A stretch of 41,902 nt of DNA from Rubrivivax sp. Its GTDB lineage: Bacteria > Pseudomonadota > Gammaproteobacteria > Burkholderiales > Burkholderiaceae_C. A program made the position numbers and the translations under genes. The stretch is from positions 1-41,902 of the forward strand of contig JAJTGU010000048.1 in the NCBI GenBank assembly GCA_021297985.1, in the 5' to 3' direction. The notes under the pieces are model-generated. The model worked only from the letters and a program-made list of their open reading frames with translations, did no database searches and was not told the DNA's origin. This document shows positions 33,989-41,902 of the stretch, piece by piece (position 1 is the stretch's first letter; the number at the start of each line of letters is the position of its first letter).

Positions 33989-35905
33989 TCAGCGTGTCGG
34001 CGCCGATGCCGCGGCCAGCGCAGACGCGACGGTGCGGTCGCGCACCTCGGCCTTGAGGCGTCGCTTCAAGGCCTCCAGGTAGGCTTCTGCTTCGGCGTTG
34101 GCAAAGGCCTGGCCGAACTGGGCCACGATGGGCGCTTCGCCGCCGGGCTGCGGCTCGCGCGGCAGCACCTGCTTGATGCGCACCAGGATGTAGCCGAGGT
34201 CGCCCATGTCGACCCCGGTCACGACCGGAAGCTTGGCCGGGTCGGCCTTGAGCACGGCGTCGAGCACCGGACGCGGGATTCCCTCGCTGCGCGCGCGCGA
34301 CAAGGTCAGCGTGGTTTCCAGTGCCTCGTCGGGCTTGCCGAGGATTGCCGCCTTGCGCGCTTCGCCCTCCTTGCGCGCCAATGCCGCGGCCTGCTGCACG
34401 ACGACGGCCTCGCGGACCGCGTCGCGGACCTCGTCCAGCGGGCGCGTGCGAGCCGGCTGGTGCGTCACGACGCGGGCCGACACGAGCTGGTTCGGCGCGG
34501 TCTCGACTGCGTCGGTGTTGCGCTTGTTGGCCACCGCATCGTTGCCAAACACCGCCTCCAGCAGCTTGGGCGATGCCAGCGGTCCGGTGGCTCCGGCCGC
34601 CGGGGTGCGGGTGACGGTCGCGGTCCGCTTGGCGAGCTTGAGCTTGTCGACCACAGGCTGCAGGCTGTCGCTTTGCTCGTAGACCGTGTTGGTGAACTGT
34701 TCGGCCGCTTCGGCGAACTTGCGCTGCGCCAGGCTCTTGCGGACGTCGGCTTCGATCTCGGCCCGCACGGCCTCGAACGCCTTCTTGTCGCCACCGCGGA
34801 TGCCGGTGAGCTGGATGATGTGGAACCCGAACTCGCTTTCGACCAGGTTGCTGATTTCGCCTTGCTTCATCGCGAAGACGGCGTCCTCGAAGGGCTTGAC
34901 CATCGCGTTGCGGCCAAAGAAGTCGAGGTCGCCGCCCTGGGCGCCGGAGCCGGGGTCCTCGGAGTTCTTGCGGGCGAGGTCGGCAAACGCGGCCGGGTTC
35001 TTGCGCACCTCGGCCAGCAGTGCCTCGGCGCGGGCCTTGGCCTTCTGCTTCTCGCCTGCAGGCTGTGAGGCGTCGGTCTTGACCAGGATGTGGCTCGCGC
35101 GGCGTTCCTCGGCGACGCTGAAGCGGCTGATGTTCTCGGTGTAGTACTTGCGCAGTTCGTCCTCGGGTACGGCGAGGTCGCGGCCCAGGGCATCCAGGTC
35201 AAGCACGACGTACTCGATCGCCGCCTGCTCGGGGGCTCGGAACTTCGCCTCGTTGGCCTTGAAATGGGCCTCGAGATCAGCGTCCGTCGGGCTGACCTTG
35301 GCGCGCAGCACCGCAGCGGGAAAGAACTGCAGGTCGACGACGCGCCGCTGGAACAGCGCATCCAGCGCCTGGCCAGCCACCGCCGGACCCACGAGAGCCG
35401 AGCCGACGACGCCCCCGAGCACCTGGTTGGCCGCATAGTCGGCGCGCAAGCGCTCCAGGAATATCGCCGAATTCATGCCTTGCGCAGTCAGCAGCGCCTG
35501 GTTGACGGTGCCGTCGGCATTGCGCAGTTCGGCCAGCGACGGATCGCTGCGGAACAGCCTTAGCACGCGCTGGTTCTCGGGCGTCAGTTGCAGCTGCATC
35601 GACGCCGTGCGCAGGACCCGGTCGCGCAGCAATGAATCCAGCGTCTGGCGCTTCAGTTCCGGGGTGTCCAGCAGCTTGGCGTCGACCGTCGGCTGCTCAA
35701 TGCGGATGCGCTCGATGCTGCGCTGGTGGGCCATGTCCCACTCCTGGCGCGTGATGGATCGCCCGTCGACCTTGGCGACGGCGGCCCCGCTGCCGTCCAT
35801 GTAGCGGGTGTATCCCTCGACCCCGAAGAACACGAACGACGGGATGATCAGCAGCAGGACGAAGCCCAGCACCCAACGGGTGTGGTTGCGAACGAAATCA
35901 AACAT
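33989..35905 (-). CDS. ppiD: Periplasmic peptidyl-prolyl isomerase/chaperone PpiD (SurA_N plus parvulin)
   Basis: 638 residues. The N-terminal MFDFVRNHTRWVLGFVLLLIIPSFVFFGVEGY is the PpiD anchor, a membrane helix at about 11-28 with the rest in the periplasm. A SurA_N-like chaperone region follows (about 30-260), then a parvulin domain (about 266-372) beginning ERRASHILVKTDA and containing FADLARKNSEDPGSGAQGGDLDFFG and FGFHIIQLTG, and a long C-terminal chaperone domain. PpiD assists outer-membrane and secreted protein folding near the SecYEG exit. Its parvulin domain has weak or no isomerase activity in E. coli. It sits two genes downstream of hupB with tRNA-Val between, the conserved hupB-tRNA-ppiD neighbourhood. 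Confidence 0.95.
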   Translation of the reverse strand: MFDFVRNHTRWVLGFVLLLIIPSFVFFGVEGYTRYMDGSGAAVAKVDGRSITRQEWDMAHQRSIERIRIEQPTVDAKLLDTPELKRQTLDSLLRDRVLRTASMQLQLTPENQRVLRLFRSDPSLAELRNADGTVNQALLTAQGMNSAIFLERLRADYAANQVLGGVVGSALVGPAVAGQALDALFQRRVVDLQFFPAAVLRAKVSPTDADLEAHFKANEAKFRAPEQAAIEYVVLDLDALGRDLAVPEDELRKYYTENISRFSVAEERRASHILVKTDASQPAGEKQKAKARAEALLAEVRKNPAAFADLARKNSEDPGSGAQGGDLDFFGRNAMVKPFEDAVFAMKQGEISNLVESEFGFHIIQLTGIRGGDKKAFEAVRAEIEADVRKSLAQRKFAEAAEQFTNTVYEQSDSLQPVVDKLKLAKRTATVTRTPAAGATGPLASPKLLEAVFGNDAVANKRNTDAVETAPNQLVSARVVTHQPARTRPLDEVRDAVREAVVVQQAAALARKEGEARKAAILGKPDEALETTLTLSRARSEGIPRPVLDAVLKADPAKLPVVTGVDMGDLGYILVRIKQVLPREPQPGGEAPIVAQFGQAFANAEAEAYLEALKRRLKAEVRDRTVASALAAASAPTR

Positions 35906-36027
35906 CGGGGGTTCACCGTGGCGCGGGCGTCCGACCCATCAGGTGGAGTGCGCCGAAAGACAAAAGCCGCGGATTTTAGGTGTCCGCGCGGACCGGGCCG
36001 GGTTCCCGTCGCCCAAAGGGCCGCGGG

Positions 36028-36103
36028 TGGTGGGTGCTGACGGGTTCGAACCGCCGACCTACGCCTTGTAAGGGCGCCGCTCTACCAGCTGAGCTAAGCA
36101 CCC
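36028..36103 (-). tRNA. tRNA-Val (UAC)
   Basis: 76 nt with encoded CCA. The acceptor GGGTGCT pairs with AGCACCC, the anticodon loop is CTTACAA (TAC), and the T-arm has GGTTCGAACCC. It lies between the hupB stop (36130) and ppiD (start 35905), in the same direction, and is probably co-transcribed with hupB. Confidence 0.97.
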
Positions 36104-36129
36104 CGGAACCGGAGCATGACGGGCAGGCT

Positions 36130-36399
36130 TCAGATCGCGTCCTTCAGCCCCTTGCCCGGACGGAACTTGGGCACGCGAGCGGCCTTGATCTTGATCGCGG
36201 CCTGGGTGCGAGGATTGCGGCCGACCCGAGCCTCGCGCTTGGGTGCGAGAAAGGTCCCGAAGCCGGTGATGGTGACGGTGCCCCCCTTCTTGAGCGTCTT
36301 CGTCACGGCGCCGATCAGCGCTTCGAGCGATCGCCCGGCGGCGGCCTTGGAAATGTCGGCCTGGTGGGCGATGTGTTCGATCAACTCGCTCTTGTTCAC
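36130..36399 (-). CDS. hupB: Nucleoid protein HU (HupB-type)
   Basis: 89 residues from a GTG start at 36399, preceded by GAGGGAG at a good distance. The sequence NKSELIEHIAHQADISKAAAGRSLEALIG is the standard HU opening, followed by GFGTFLAPKREARVGRNPRT, the DNA-bending beta-arm with the conserved RNP, and the C-terminal VPKFRPGKGLKDAI. An upstream ATG in the same frame would add ten residues not found in HU proteins. HU dimers bind DNA without sequence specificity and compact the nucleoid. Together with tRNA-Val and ppiD it keeps the proteobacterial lon-hupB-ppiD order, although lon is not upstream here; an EamA/pgsA unit is. Confidence 0.95.
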   Translation of the reverse strand: MNKSELIEHIAHQADISKAAAGRSLEALIGAVTKTLKKGGTVTITGFGTFLAPKREARVGRNPRTQAAIKIKAARVPKFRPGKGLKDAI

Positions 36400-36560
36400 T
36401 GAACGCGCTCCCTCGTCGCAAGAAATCATGGCCTTCGGGCCGGATCGCGGTGCTTGGTCGGGTGCCGCGAACCTCGAAATGGGAGGCGGATTCTAGGCCG
36501 CGCCCAAGGCGGAAACGGGTTCGAAACCTTGCCGAATCCACGCTTCCCGGCAGGGGGCTT

Positions 36561-37508
36561 TCACGCTTGACAAGGCGCGGGCGCTGGCGCACGCACAACC
36601 ATTGCCACGCCAACGGCACTGAGCACGAAGCCCAGCAACACGCCGGGCCCCAGCGCTTCGTCGAACAAGGCCCAGGCCATCACGGCGGTCACCGGAGGCA
36701 CCAGGTAGAGCAAGCTCGTGACCTGGGTCGCACCTCCGCGCTGGATCAACCAGGTCAGCAGCGAACTGCCGCCCAACGTCAGCACCGCCACCGACCACAC
36801 CAGAGCACCGATCAACTCGGGATGCCAATCCCAGCCCGAGGTCCAGGCACCGGGCACCGGGCTGCCGGACGGCAGAAGCATCGCCTCAAGAACGGCCAGC
36901 GGCAACAGGGCCGCAAGCGCGCCCAGCAACTGCACGGCGTTGGCACCGCGCACGTCGACCGTGTGCACGAACCGCTTTTGATACAACGTGCCGGCCGTGA
37001 TGGCCAGCAGCGCCAGCAAGGCACAGGCCACGTTGACGGCGCCGGCCTCTCCGTGGCCCAGCTTGTGGCCGACCACCAGCACCAGCCCAGCAAAACCCAG
37101 CGCCAGGCCGAGCCAAGCCTGCCGCGAGACGCTGCCGCTTTGCACCCAACTGAGCCATAGGGCCGTCAGCACCGGCTGCAGGCCGACCACCAGGGCCGCG
37201 AGCCCGGCGCCCAGGCCGAGCTTGACGGCCACCCAAACGCCGCCCAGGTAGCCGGCGTGCATCAGCACCCCCGTGACGGCCAGGTGCGCCCACTGGCGGC
37301 GGCCCCGCGGCCAGGCCACTCCAGCCAGACGCATCCAGACTGCGAAGACCGCAACCGACAGTGCAAACCGCAAGGCCAGGAACCCCAGCGGTGGCGCATG
37401 CGGCATCCCGAACCGCGCGACGACAAAACCGGTGGCCCAGATCAGCACGAACAGCAACGGCACGGCGCGCAGCCAGGCGCGCGCATCGGCTGCGACGGCG
37501 CCGCTCAC
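36561..37508 (-). CDS. EamA-family drug/metabolite exporter (DMT superfamily)
   Basis: 315 residues starting at a GTG (37508) that overlaps the pgsA stop as GTGA; the open frame extends upstream but is not membrane-like there. Ten membrane helices in two EamA repeats are visible: repeat 1 (about 10-145) with LLFVLIWATGFVVARFGMPHAPPLGFLALRF, repeat 2 (about 160-305) with LLALLAITAGTLYQKRFV and GGSSLLTWLIQRGGATQVTSLLYLVPPVTAVMA. DMT exporters move amino acids, metabolites or drugs outward; the substrate is unknown. Translational coupling to pgsA suggests co-expression rather than shared function. Confidence 0.9.
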   Translation of the reverse strand: MSGAVAADARAWLRAVPLLFVLIWATGFVVARFGMPHAPPLGFLALRFALSVAVFAVWMRLAGVAWPRGRRQWAHLAVTGVLMHAGYLGGVWVAVKLGLGAGLAALVVGLQPVLTALWLSWVQSGSVSRQAWLGLALGFAGLVLVVGHKLGHGEAGAVNVACALLALLAITAGTLYQKRFVHTVDVRGANAVQLLGALAALLPLAVLEAMLLPSGSPVPGAWTSGWDWHPELIGALVWSVAVLTLGGSSLLTWLIQRGGATQVTSLLYLVPPVTAVMAWALFDEALGPGVLLGFVLSAVGVAMVVRAPAPAPCQA

Positions 37509-38071
37509 CGTGCCCGGGCGCGGATTTCCGGGATCGCGCGACGCAGGTAATAGACCATCGACCAGATGGTCAGGACGGCCGCGATCCAGATCAGGCCGGT
37601 GCCCCAGAGCCGGGTATCGATCACGCCGAACAAGGCCCCGTCGTAGAGCAGGAACGGGATCGCGACCATCTGCACCAGGGTCTTGGCCTTGCCCAGGCGA
37701 TGCACGGCGACGCTGGCGGTGGCGCCGATCTGCGCCATCCACTCGCGCAGCGCAGAGATCGCGATCTCGCGGCCGATGATGATCAGCGCGACAAAGACGT
37801 CGGCACGCTTCAGGTGCACGAGCACCAGCACGCAGGCGCAGACCAGGAACTTGTCCGCCACCGGGTCGAGAAAGGCGCCGAAGCTTGAGGTCTGGTTGAG
37901 CTTGCGCGCCAGCCAGCCATCCAGCCAGTCGGTCAGCGCAAAGAGCACGAACAGCACCGTCGCGACAAGGTTGCGCGTCGCGACATCGATGGGCAGGTAG
38001 AAGATCCCGACGATGACCGGAATCGCGGCGATGCGGGCCCAGGTCAGCAGGGTCGGGATGGTCAGGAACAT
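37505..38071 (-). CDS. pgsA: CDP-diacylglycerol-glycerol-3-phosphate 3-phosphatidyltransferase
   Basis: 188 residues, the usual PgsA length, from ATG at 38071. It forms phosphatidylglycerophosphate, the committed step to phosphatidylglycerol and cardiolipin, in the inner membrane. The CDP-alcohol phosphotransferase signature D-G-x2-A-R-x8-G-x3-D-x3-D is complete: D51, G52, A55, R56, G65, D69 and D73, with D48 also present. Membrane helices are at about 10-30, 35-50, 75-92, 95-110 and 150-180. The start MFLTIPTLLTWARIAAIPV is typical. The stop overlaps the EamA start. In many proteobacteria pgsA follows uvrC, as it does here with a lipoprotein gene in between. Confidence 0.96.
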   Translation of the reverse strand: MFLTIPTLLTWARIAAIPVIVGIFYLPIDVATRNLVATVLFVLFALTDWLDGWLARKLNQTSSFGAFLDPVADKFLVCACVLVLVHLKRADVFVALIIIGREIAISALREWMAQIGATASVAVHRLGKAKTLVQMVAIPFLLYDGALFGVIDTRLWGTGLIWIAAVLTIWSMVYYLRRAIPEIRARAR

Positions 38072-38111
38072 CGGTGCATTGTGCAGTGCCGACGTGACGC
38101 TGCCGTCGCGT

Positions 38112-38747
38112 TCACTGGTCCAGGACCCTCGGCTTGAAGCGGCGCTCGGCATCGAACAGGAAGACCTCCATCCACCGCCAGGGCTGGGGCAGGCGCGACA
38201 CGTCGCCAAAGGGCGCTGCGGCGCGGACCGCGTCGATCGCCAACTGCACCGTGTCGCGGGCACGACTGTCGGCGGGCTCGCGGATGACCTTGACGTTGCG
38301 CACGCTGCCGTCGCGGTTGAGCTCGATCTCGAGCACCGGGATGCCCAGCATCATCGGCGGCGGCCGCCCCATGAAGCTGCGCCCGGGCTGGGCCTGGACC
38401 ATGCGCTGCGCTGCCTGGCGCTTGAACTCTTCCCAGTTGCGCGCCGGCGCCGCGGGGGGCAGCGCCACGATTCCGCTGCCGACCCTCGGTGGTGGCGGGG
38501 ACGTCGGTGGGGGTGCGGGCGCAGGCACTGGCGCGGGTGCGGGTGGCGGGACCGGTGCCGCCGCGGACGGTGCCGGAGGGAGCGGTCTGATCGGCGCGGG
38601 CGCGGGCGCCGGACGCGGCGCCGCACAACCCGCGAGCCACGCGGCAAGCCCGGCGACGCCGGCCAAGGCAGCCACGCGTCGCAGGCGCAGCGGCGTGTCG
38701 TCAATGCCATGTCCGCCAGAGAGTCTCTGGTCTTCAATGCAGGGCAC
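38112..38747 (-). CDS. Proline-rich lipoprotein with TonB-like C-terminal domain
   Basis: 211 residues from a GTG at 38747 that overlaps the uvrC stop by 14 nt; the start is uncertain because other in-frame options (GTG at 38675) remove the basic residues. The lipobox LAAWLAGC (Cys about residue 45) suggests membrane anchoring after cleavage. Next comes a Pro/Ala-rich spacer (about 45-95), like the periplasm-spanning part of TonB, then a folded C-terminal domain (about 110-205) with [42 protein letters not shown] and the [18 protein letters not shown] ending, the energy-transducer TonB C-terminal pattern. Function unknown; it may link the cell envelope layers. Located between uvrC and pgsA. 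Confidence 0.75.
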   Translation of the reverse strand: MPCIEDQRLSGGHGIDDTPLRLRRVAALAGVAGLAAWLAGCAAPRPAPAPAPIRPLPPAPSAAAPVPPPAPAPVPAPAPPPTSPPPPRVGSGIVALPPAAPARNWEEFKRQAAQRMVQAQPGRSFMGRPPPMMLGIPVLEIELNRDGSVRNVKVIREPADSRARDTVQLAIDAVRAAAPFGDVSRLPQPWRWMEVFLFDAERRFKPRVLDQ

Positions 38748-40746
38748 GGTAGATCTCCTCGGCCAGTTCTCTTGAGATGCCATCGACGCTTGCGAGGTCT
38801 TCGACACTCGCTGAAGCCACACCGCGAACGCCACCGAACCTTTGCAGCAGCCTCGCACGCTTTCGCGGGCCGACACCGGCGATCTCTTCCAGCGACGAGC
38901 CGCCGGTGCGCACGCTGGCCCTCCGGGCCCGCATGCCGGTGATCGCAAAGCGGTGCGCCTCGTCGCGGATCTGCGCCACCAGCATCAACGCCGCGGATTC
39001 CGCACCCAGCGCGATCTTGGGCCGGCCATCGGCAAACACCAGTTCTTCGAGCCCCACCTTGCGACCAGCGCCCTTCTCGACGCCAACGATGCAGGCGATG
39101 TCCAGCCCCAGCCCCTCGAAGACCTCGCGCGCCATCGACACCTGGCCGCGTCCGCCATCGACCAGCACCAGGTCGGGCATGCGCTGTGCGCCAGGCTTGG
39201 CCTCGGTGCTGCCGGTCTCGGCGATGACTTCGGCCAGCTTGGCGTAGCGCCGCTGCAGAACCTGACGCATCGCCGCGTAGTCGTCGCCGCCCACGATGCC
39301 GGTGATGTTGAAGCGCCGGTACTGGCCCGCCTGCATCGCATGGCCCTCGAAGACCACGCACGACGCCTGGGTCGCCTCGCCGGCGGTGTGGCTGATGTCG
39401 AAGCACTCGATGCGCAGTGTCGCCGGATCGGCCAGGTCGAGGTCCAGTGCCTCGATCAGCGCCCGCGTGCGCTGCTGCTGCGACCCCTCCTCGGCGAGCA
39501 GCCTCGCCAGTGCCAGCTCGGCGCCCTTGGCCGCCATGTCGAGCCAGATCCGGCGCTGCTCGCGGGGTTGGTGCTGGGCGCGCACCTTGATCCCGGCGTG
39601 CTCGCTCAGGGCCGCCAGCAGCGGCGGCGCGACCGGGTGGCTGACCACGAGCTGGGGAGGCACCGGCAGGCCCAGGTAGTGCTGGGCGATGAAGGCCTCG
39701 AGCACCGCCTGCTCGGGGCCGGGTGCATCGGGCGCTGGCGCACTGCGGTCGTCAAGGTCATCGTGATCATCGTCATCGCCCCCGGCAATCGACAGCGCCG
39801 CGCCCTCGTCGACGTGCGTCGGGAAGTAGGCGCGGTCACCCAGGTGTCGACTCCCGCGGACCATCGCCAGGTTGACGCAGGCACGGCCGCCGGCCACCTT
39901 GACGGCCAGGATGTCGACGTCGCGCTCGGCCGCCGACAGGCTGCTCGCGTCCATGCTCTGCTGGTGCAGCACCTTGGAGATCGACGTGATGCGGTTGCGG
40001 ACCTGCGCCGCCTGCTCGAACTCCAGCCGCTCGGCGGCCTGCATCATCTGCGCCTGCAGGTCCTCGATGACCTCCTGCTGGCGGCCGAGCAGGAAGCGCT
40101 CCGCATCGGCCACGTCGCGCGCGTAGCCCGCTTCGTCGATCAGGCCCACGCAAGGGCCCGAGCAGCGCTGGATCTGGTACAGCAGGCAAGGCCGGCTGCG
40201 GTGGTTGAACACCGTGTCTTCGCAAGTGCGCAGGCGGAACACCTTCTGCAGGAGCTGGATGGTGTTCTTCACCGCCCAGGCGTTGGGGTAGGGGCCGAAG
40301 TAGCGATGCTTCTTGTCGACCGCGCCGCGAAAGTAAGCCATGCGCGGGAATCCGTGGGTGACGAGCTTGAGATAGGGGTAACTCTTGTCGTCACGGAACA
40401 GGATGTTGAAGCGAGGCGCCAGCGCCTTGATCAGGTTGTTCTCGAGCAGCAGCGCCTCGGCCTCGCTGCGCACCGCGGTCGTCTCCAGCCGCGCGATGCG
40501 GCTGACCATGATGCCGATCCGCGTCCCGGCATGGTCCTTGTGCAGATAGCTCGAGACACGCTTCTTGAGGTTGCGTGCCTTGCCGACATAGAGCACTTCA
40601 CCCCGGGCGTCGATCCAGCGGTAGACCCCGGGCAGTGCCGGCAATGCGGCCACCTCGAGCAGCAGGCGTTCGCGGGCGGCGTCTGGAGACGGCGCCTGCA
40701 ACGGGTCGGTCGGCGCGGCGTCGGGAGAAGCGGGATCCGGGCTCAT
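38734..40746 (-). CDS. uvrC: Excinuclease ABC subunit C
   Basis: 670 residues. UvrC makes the two cuts around a DNA lesion during nucleotide excision repair with UvrA and UvrB. Domains in order are GIY-YIG nuclease (about 36-120, [19 protein letters not shown]), the cysteine-rich region ([27 protein letters not shown]), a UVR motif (about 225-260), an RNase H-like 5' incision domain with [13 protein letters not shown] and [11 protein letters not shown], and a C-terminal tandem helix-hairpin-helix ([22 protein letters not shown]). A 20-residue acidic, low-complexity insertion ([15 protein letters not shown]) sits in the linker near residue 320. It is divergent from earP with 50 nt between starts. 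Confidence 0.96.
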   Translation of the reverse strand: MSPDPASPDAAPTDPLQAPSPDAARERLLLEVAALPALPGVYRWIDARGEVLYVGKARNLKKRVSSYLHKDHAGTRIGIMVSRIARLETTAVRSEAEALLLENNLIKALAPRFNILFRDDKSYPYLKLVTHGFPRMAYFRGAVDKKHRYFGPYPNAWAVKNTIQLLQKVFRLRTCEDTVFNHRSRPCLLYQIQRCSGPCVGLIDEAGYARDVADAERFLLGRQQEVIEDLQAQMMQAAERLEFEQAAQVRNRITSISKVLHQQSMDASSLSAAERDVDILAVKVAGGRACVNLAMVRGSRHLGDRAYFPTHVDEGAALSIAGGDDDDHDDLDDRSAPAPDAPGPEQAVLEAFIAQHYLGLPVPPQLVVSHPVAPPLLAALSEHAGIKVRAQHQPREQRRIWLDMAAKGAELALARLLAEEGSQQQRTRALIEALDLDLADPATLRIECFDISHTAGEATQASCVVFEGHAMQAGQYRRFNITGIVGGDDYAAMRQVLQRRYAKLAEVIAETGSTEAKPGAQRMPDLVLVDGGRGQVSMAREVFEGLGLDIACIVGVEKGAGRKVGLEELVFADGRPKIALGAESAALMLVAQIRDEAHRFAITGMRARRASVRTGGSSLEEIAGVGPRKRARLLQRFGGVRGVASASVEDLASVDGISRELAEEIYRALH

Positions 40747-40796
40747 CGGTCGGTTTCGAACGGATGCCCATTGTTGCCGGCCCGCACAATGCCCGG

Positions 40797-41879
40797 ATGT
40801 CCACGGCCCCCGCCCCTCTCGCCTGGGACCTGTTCTGCCGCGTCATCGACAACCACGGCGACCTCGGTGTCTGCTGGCGTCTGGCACGCGCGCTCGCGGC
40901 GCTGGGCGACCGCGTCGAGTTGGTGGTCGACGACGCTTCGGCGCTGGCCTGGATGGCCCCGCAAGGCGCCCCGGGGGTGACGCTGCGCCGCTGGGACGAT
41001 CCGCCGCACCGACCGGGCGATGTCGTCGTCGAGGCCTTCGGATGCGACCCGCCACCCGACTTCGTCCAGCGCATGGCCAACGCCGTTCGGCCGCCGGTGT
41101 GGATCAACCTCGAATACCTGAGCGCCGAAGCCTACGTCGAGCGTTCGCACGGCCTGCCATCGCCGCAGCGCAATGGCTTGTCGAAGTGGTTCTTCTACCC
41201 CGGCTTCAACGCCCGAACCGGGGGCTTGATCCGCGACCTCGAGCTGCCCGACGACGCCACGCAGGCGGCGGCACGTGGATGGCTGGTCGACCGCGGCTGG
41301 CTGGCGTCGGCCGAACACACCGCGGTCAGCCTGTTCTGCTACGACAACCCGGCATTGGCAGGACTGCTGGCATGGCTGAAGGTGATGGCGCACGAGCGAC
41401 CGACCACGCTGCTCGCGACGCCAGGCTTCGCGCAGCGCCAGGTGGCCACGCTGCGCGATGCCGGATGGACCGAACCACCCGGCCTCACAGTGGTCGACCT
41501 GCCTTGGCTGAACCAGATCGAGTTTGATCGCCTTCTTGCCGGCTGCGAGCTCAACCTGGTGCGTGGCGAAGACTCCCTGGTCCGCGCGATCTGGGCCGGC
41601 CGGCCCTTCGTCTGGCAGCTCTACCCGCAGCGCGATCAGGCCCACCACGCCAAGCTCGAAGCCTTCCTGGCAGCGGCGGATCTGCCCAGCGATGCGCAGG
41701 CATGGCACCGCCACTGGAACGGGCTGACCGCCCTCGCCCCGTCGCCGGGCCGGCCCGAGCTTGGCGCTTGGGCTCGATCCGCTCTCACGTGGCGCCAGCA
41801 ACTGGCCGAAGGTCCCGAGCTGACCAGCCGCTTGCGTGACTTTGTCCTGGCGCGGCGCAATCCTCGGGAAAGCCCTTAG
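40797..41879 (+). CDS. earP: EF-P arginine rhamnosyltransferase EarP
   Basis: 360 residues from ATG at 40797. EarP transfers rhamnose from dTDP-rhamnose to Arg32 of elongation factor P, which is required for efficient translation of polyproline. The GT-B fold protein has the diagnostic motifs [22 protein letters not shown] (D18 and D22 in the region shown essential in homologues), [34 protein letters not shown] and [19 protein letters not shown] (the catalytic-pocket glutamate). The gene ends 23 nt before the window edge. In related genomes efp follows directly; the sequence just after the stop is too short to show it. The two polyproline-rich proteins in this window (FimV-like, TonB-like lipoprotein) are natural beneficiaries. 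Confidence 0.95.
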   Translation: MSTAPAPLAWDLFCRVIDNHGDLGVCWRLARALAALGDRVELVVDDASALAWMAPQGAPGVTLRRWDDPPHRPGDVVVEAFGCDPPPDFVQRMANAVRPPVWINLEYLSAEAYVERSHGLPSPQRNGLSKWFFYPGFNARTGGLIRDLELPDDATQAAARGWLVDRGWLASAEHTAVSLFCYDNPALAGLLAWLKVMAHERPTTLLATPGFAQRQVATLRDAGWTEPPGLTVVDLPWLNQIEFDRLLAGCELNLVRGEDSLVRAIWAGRPFVWQLYPQRDQAHHAKLEAFLAAADLPSDAQAWHRHWNGLTALAPSPGRPELGAWARSALTWRQQLAEGPELTSRLRDFVLARRNPRESP

Positions 41880-41902
41880 CGGCCGAGGTTGGGCTGCTAG
41901 AA

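Overview
This is a GC-rich stretch of a betaproteobacterial chromosome, most likely Burkholderiales and close to the Rubrivivax/Leptothrix/Ideonella group. The evidence is the hupB-tRNA-Val-ppiD order, an EarP rhamnosyltransferase gene, tripartite-tricarboxylate (Bug/TctC) receptors and many genes joined by 4-nt NTGA overlaps. The taxonomic call is inference, since no rRNA is present.

Layout. 0-5 kb: a decayed ABC permease tail, then pepA-holC on the minus strand, divergent from the LPS-export permease genes lptF-lptG. 4.9-8.6 kb: a CbiX-type chelatase overlapping a methionine aminotransferase, convergent with a FimV-like inner-membrane protein. 8.8-12 kb: a Crp/Fnr regulator, an APH-type kinase and an ACAD10/11-type acyl-CoA dehydrogenase. 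12-18.7 kb: a compact five-gene minus-strand signalling operon (REC-HD-GYP, PAS histidine kinase, EAL-REC-PAS, HDOD, REC). Every junction is a 4-nt overlap. It carries both kinds of c-di-GMP phosphodiesterase domain and no GGDEF. 18.8-25.5 kb: a hypothetical protein, tRNA-Arg(UCU), a cupin, a DUF3237 protein, a PaiB-type flavoprotein, a cytosolic beta-glucuronidase and a fused double ABC ATPase with no permeases.

25.6-33.9 kb is the most unusual part. An intact tRNA-His lies on the right. On the left is a partial copy of its 3' end together with its terminator hairpin. This is the pattern expected for a tRNA-anchored integrative island of about 8.2 kb. It holds a VapBC toxin-antitoxin pair just inside the left boundary. 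Next comes a tctC-glycosyltransferase-tctA operon in which the glycosyltransferase takes the place normally held by tctB. Last are two LysR/TctC divergent pairs arranged as mirror images. No integrase is visible.

34-41.9 kb returns to core genome: ppiD, tRNA-Val(UAC), HU, an EamA exporter, pgsA, a TonB-like C-terminal-domain lipoprotein, uvrC, and earP at the right edge.

The candidates for something undescribed are the five-gene c-di-GMP relay, which resembles the Shewanella HnoK/HnoB/HnoD logic but has a PAS sensor and an HDOD output, and the TctB-less transporter operon containing a glycosyltransferase on the putative island.
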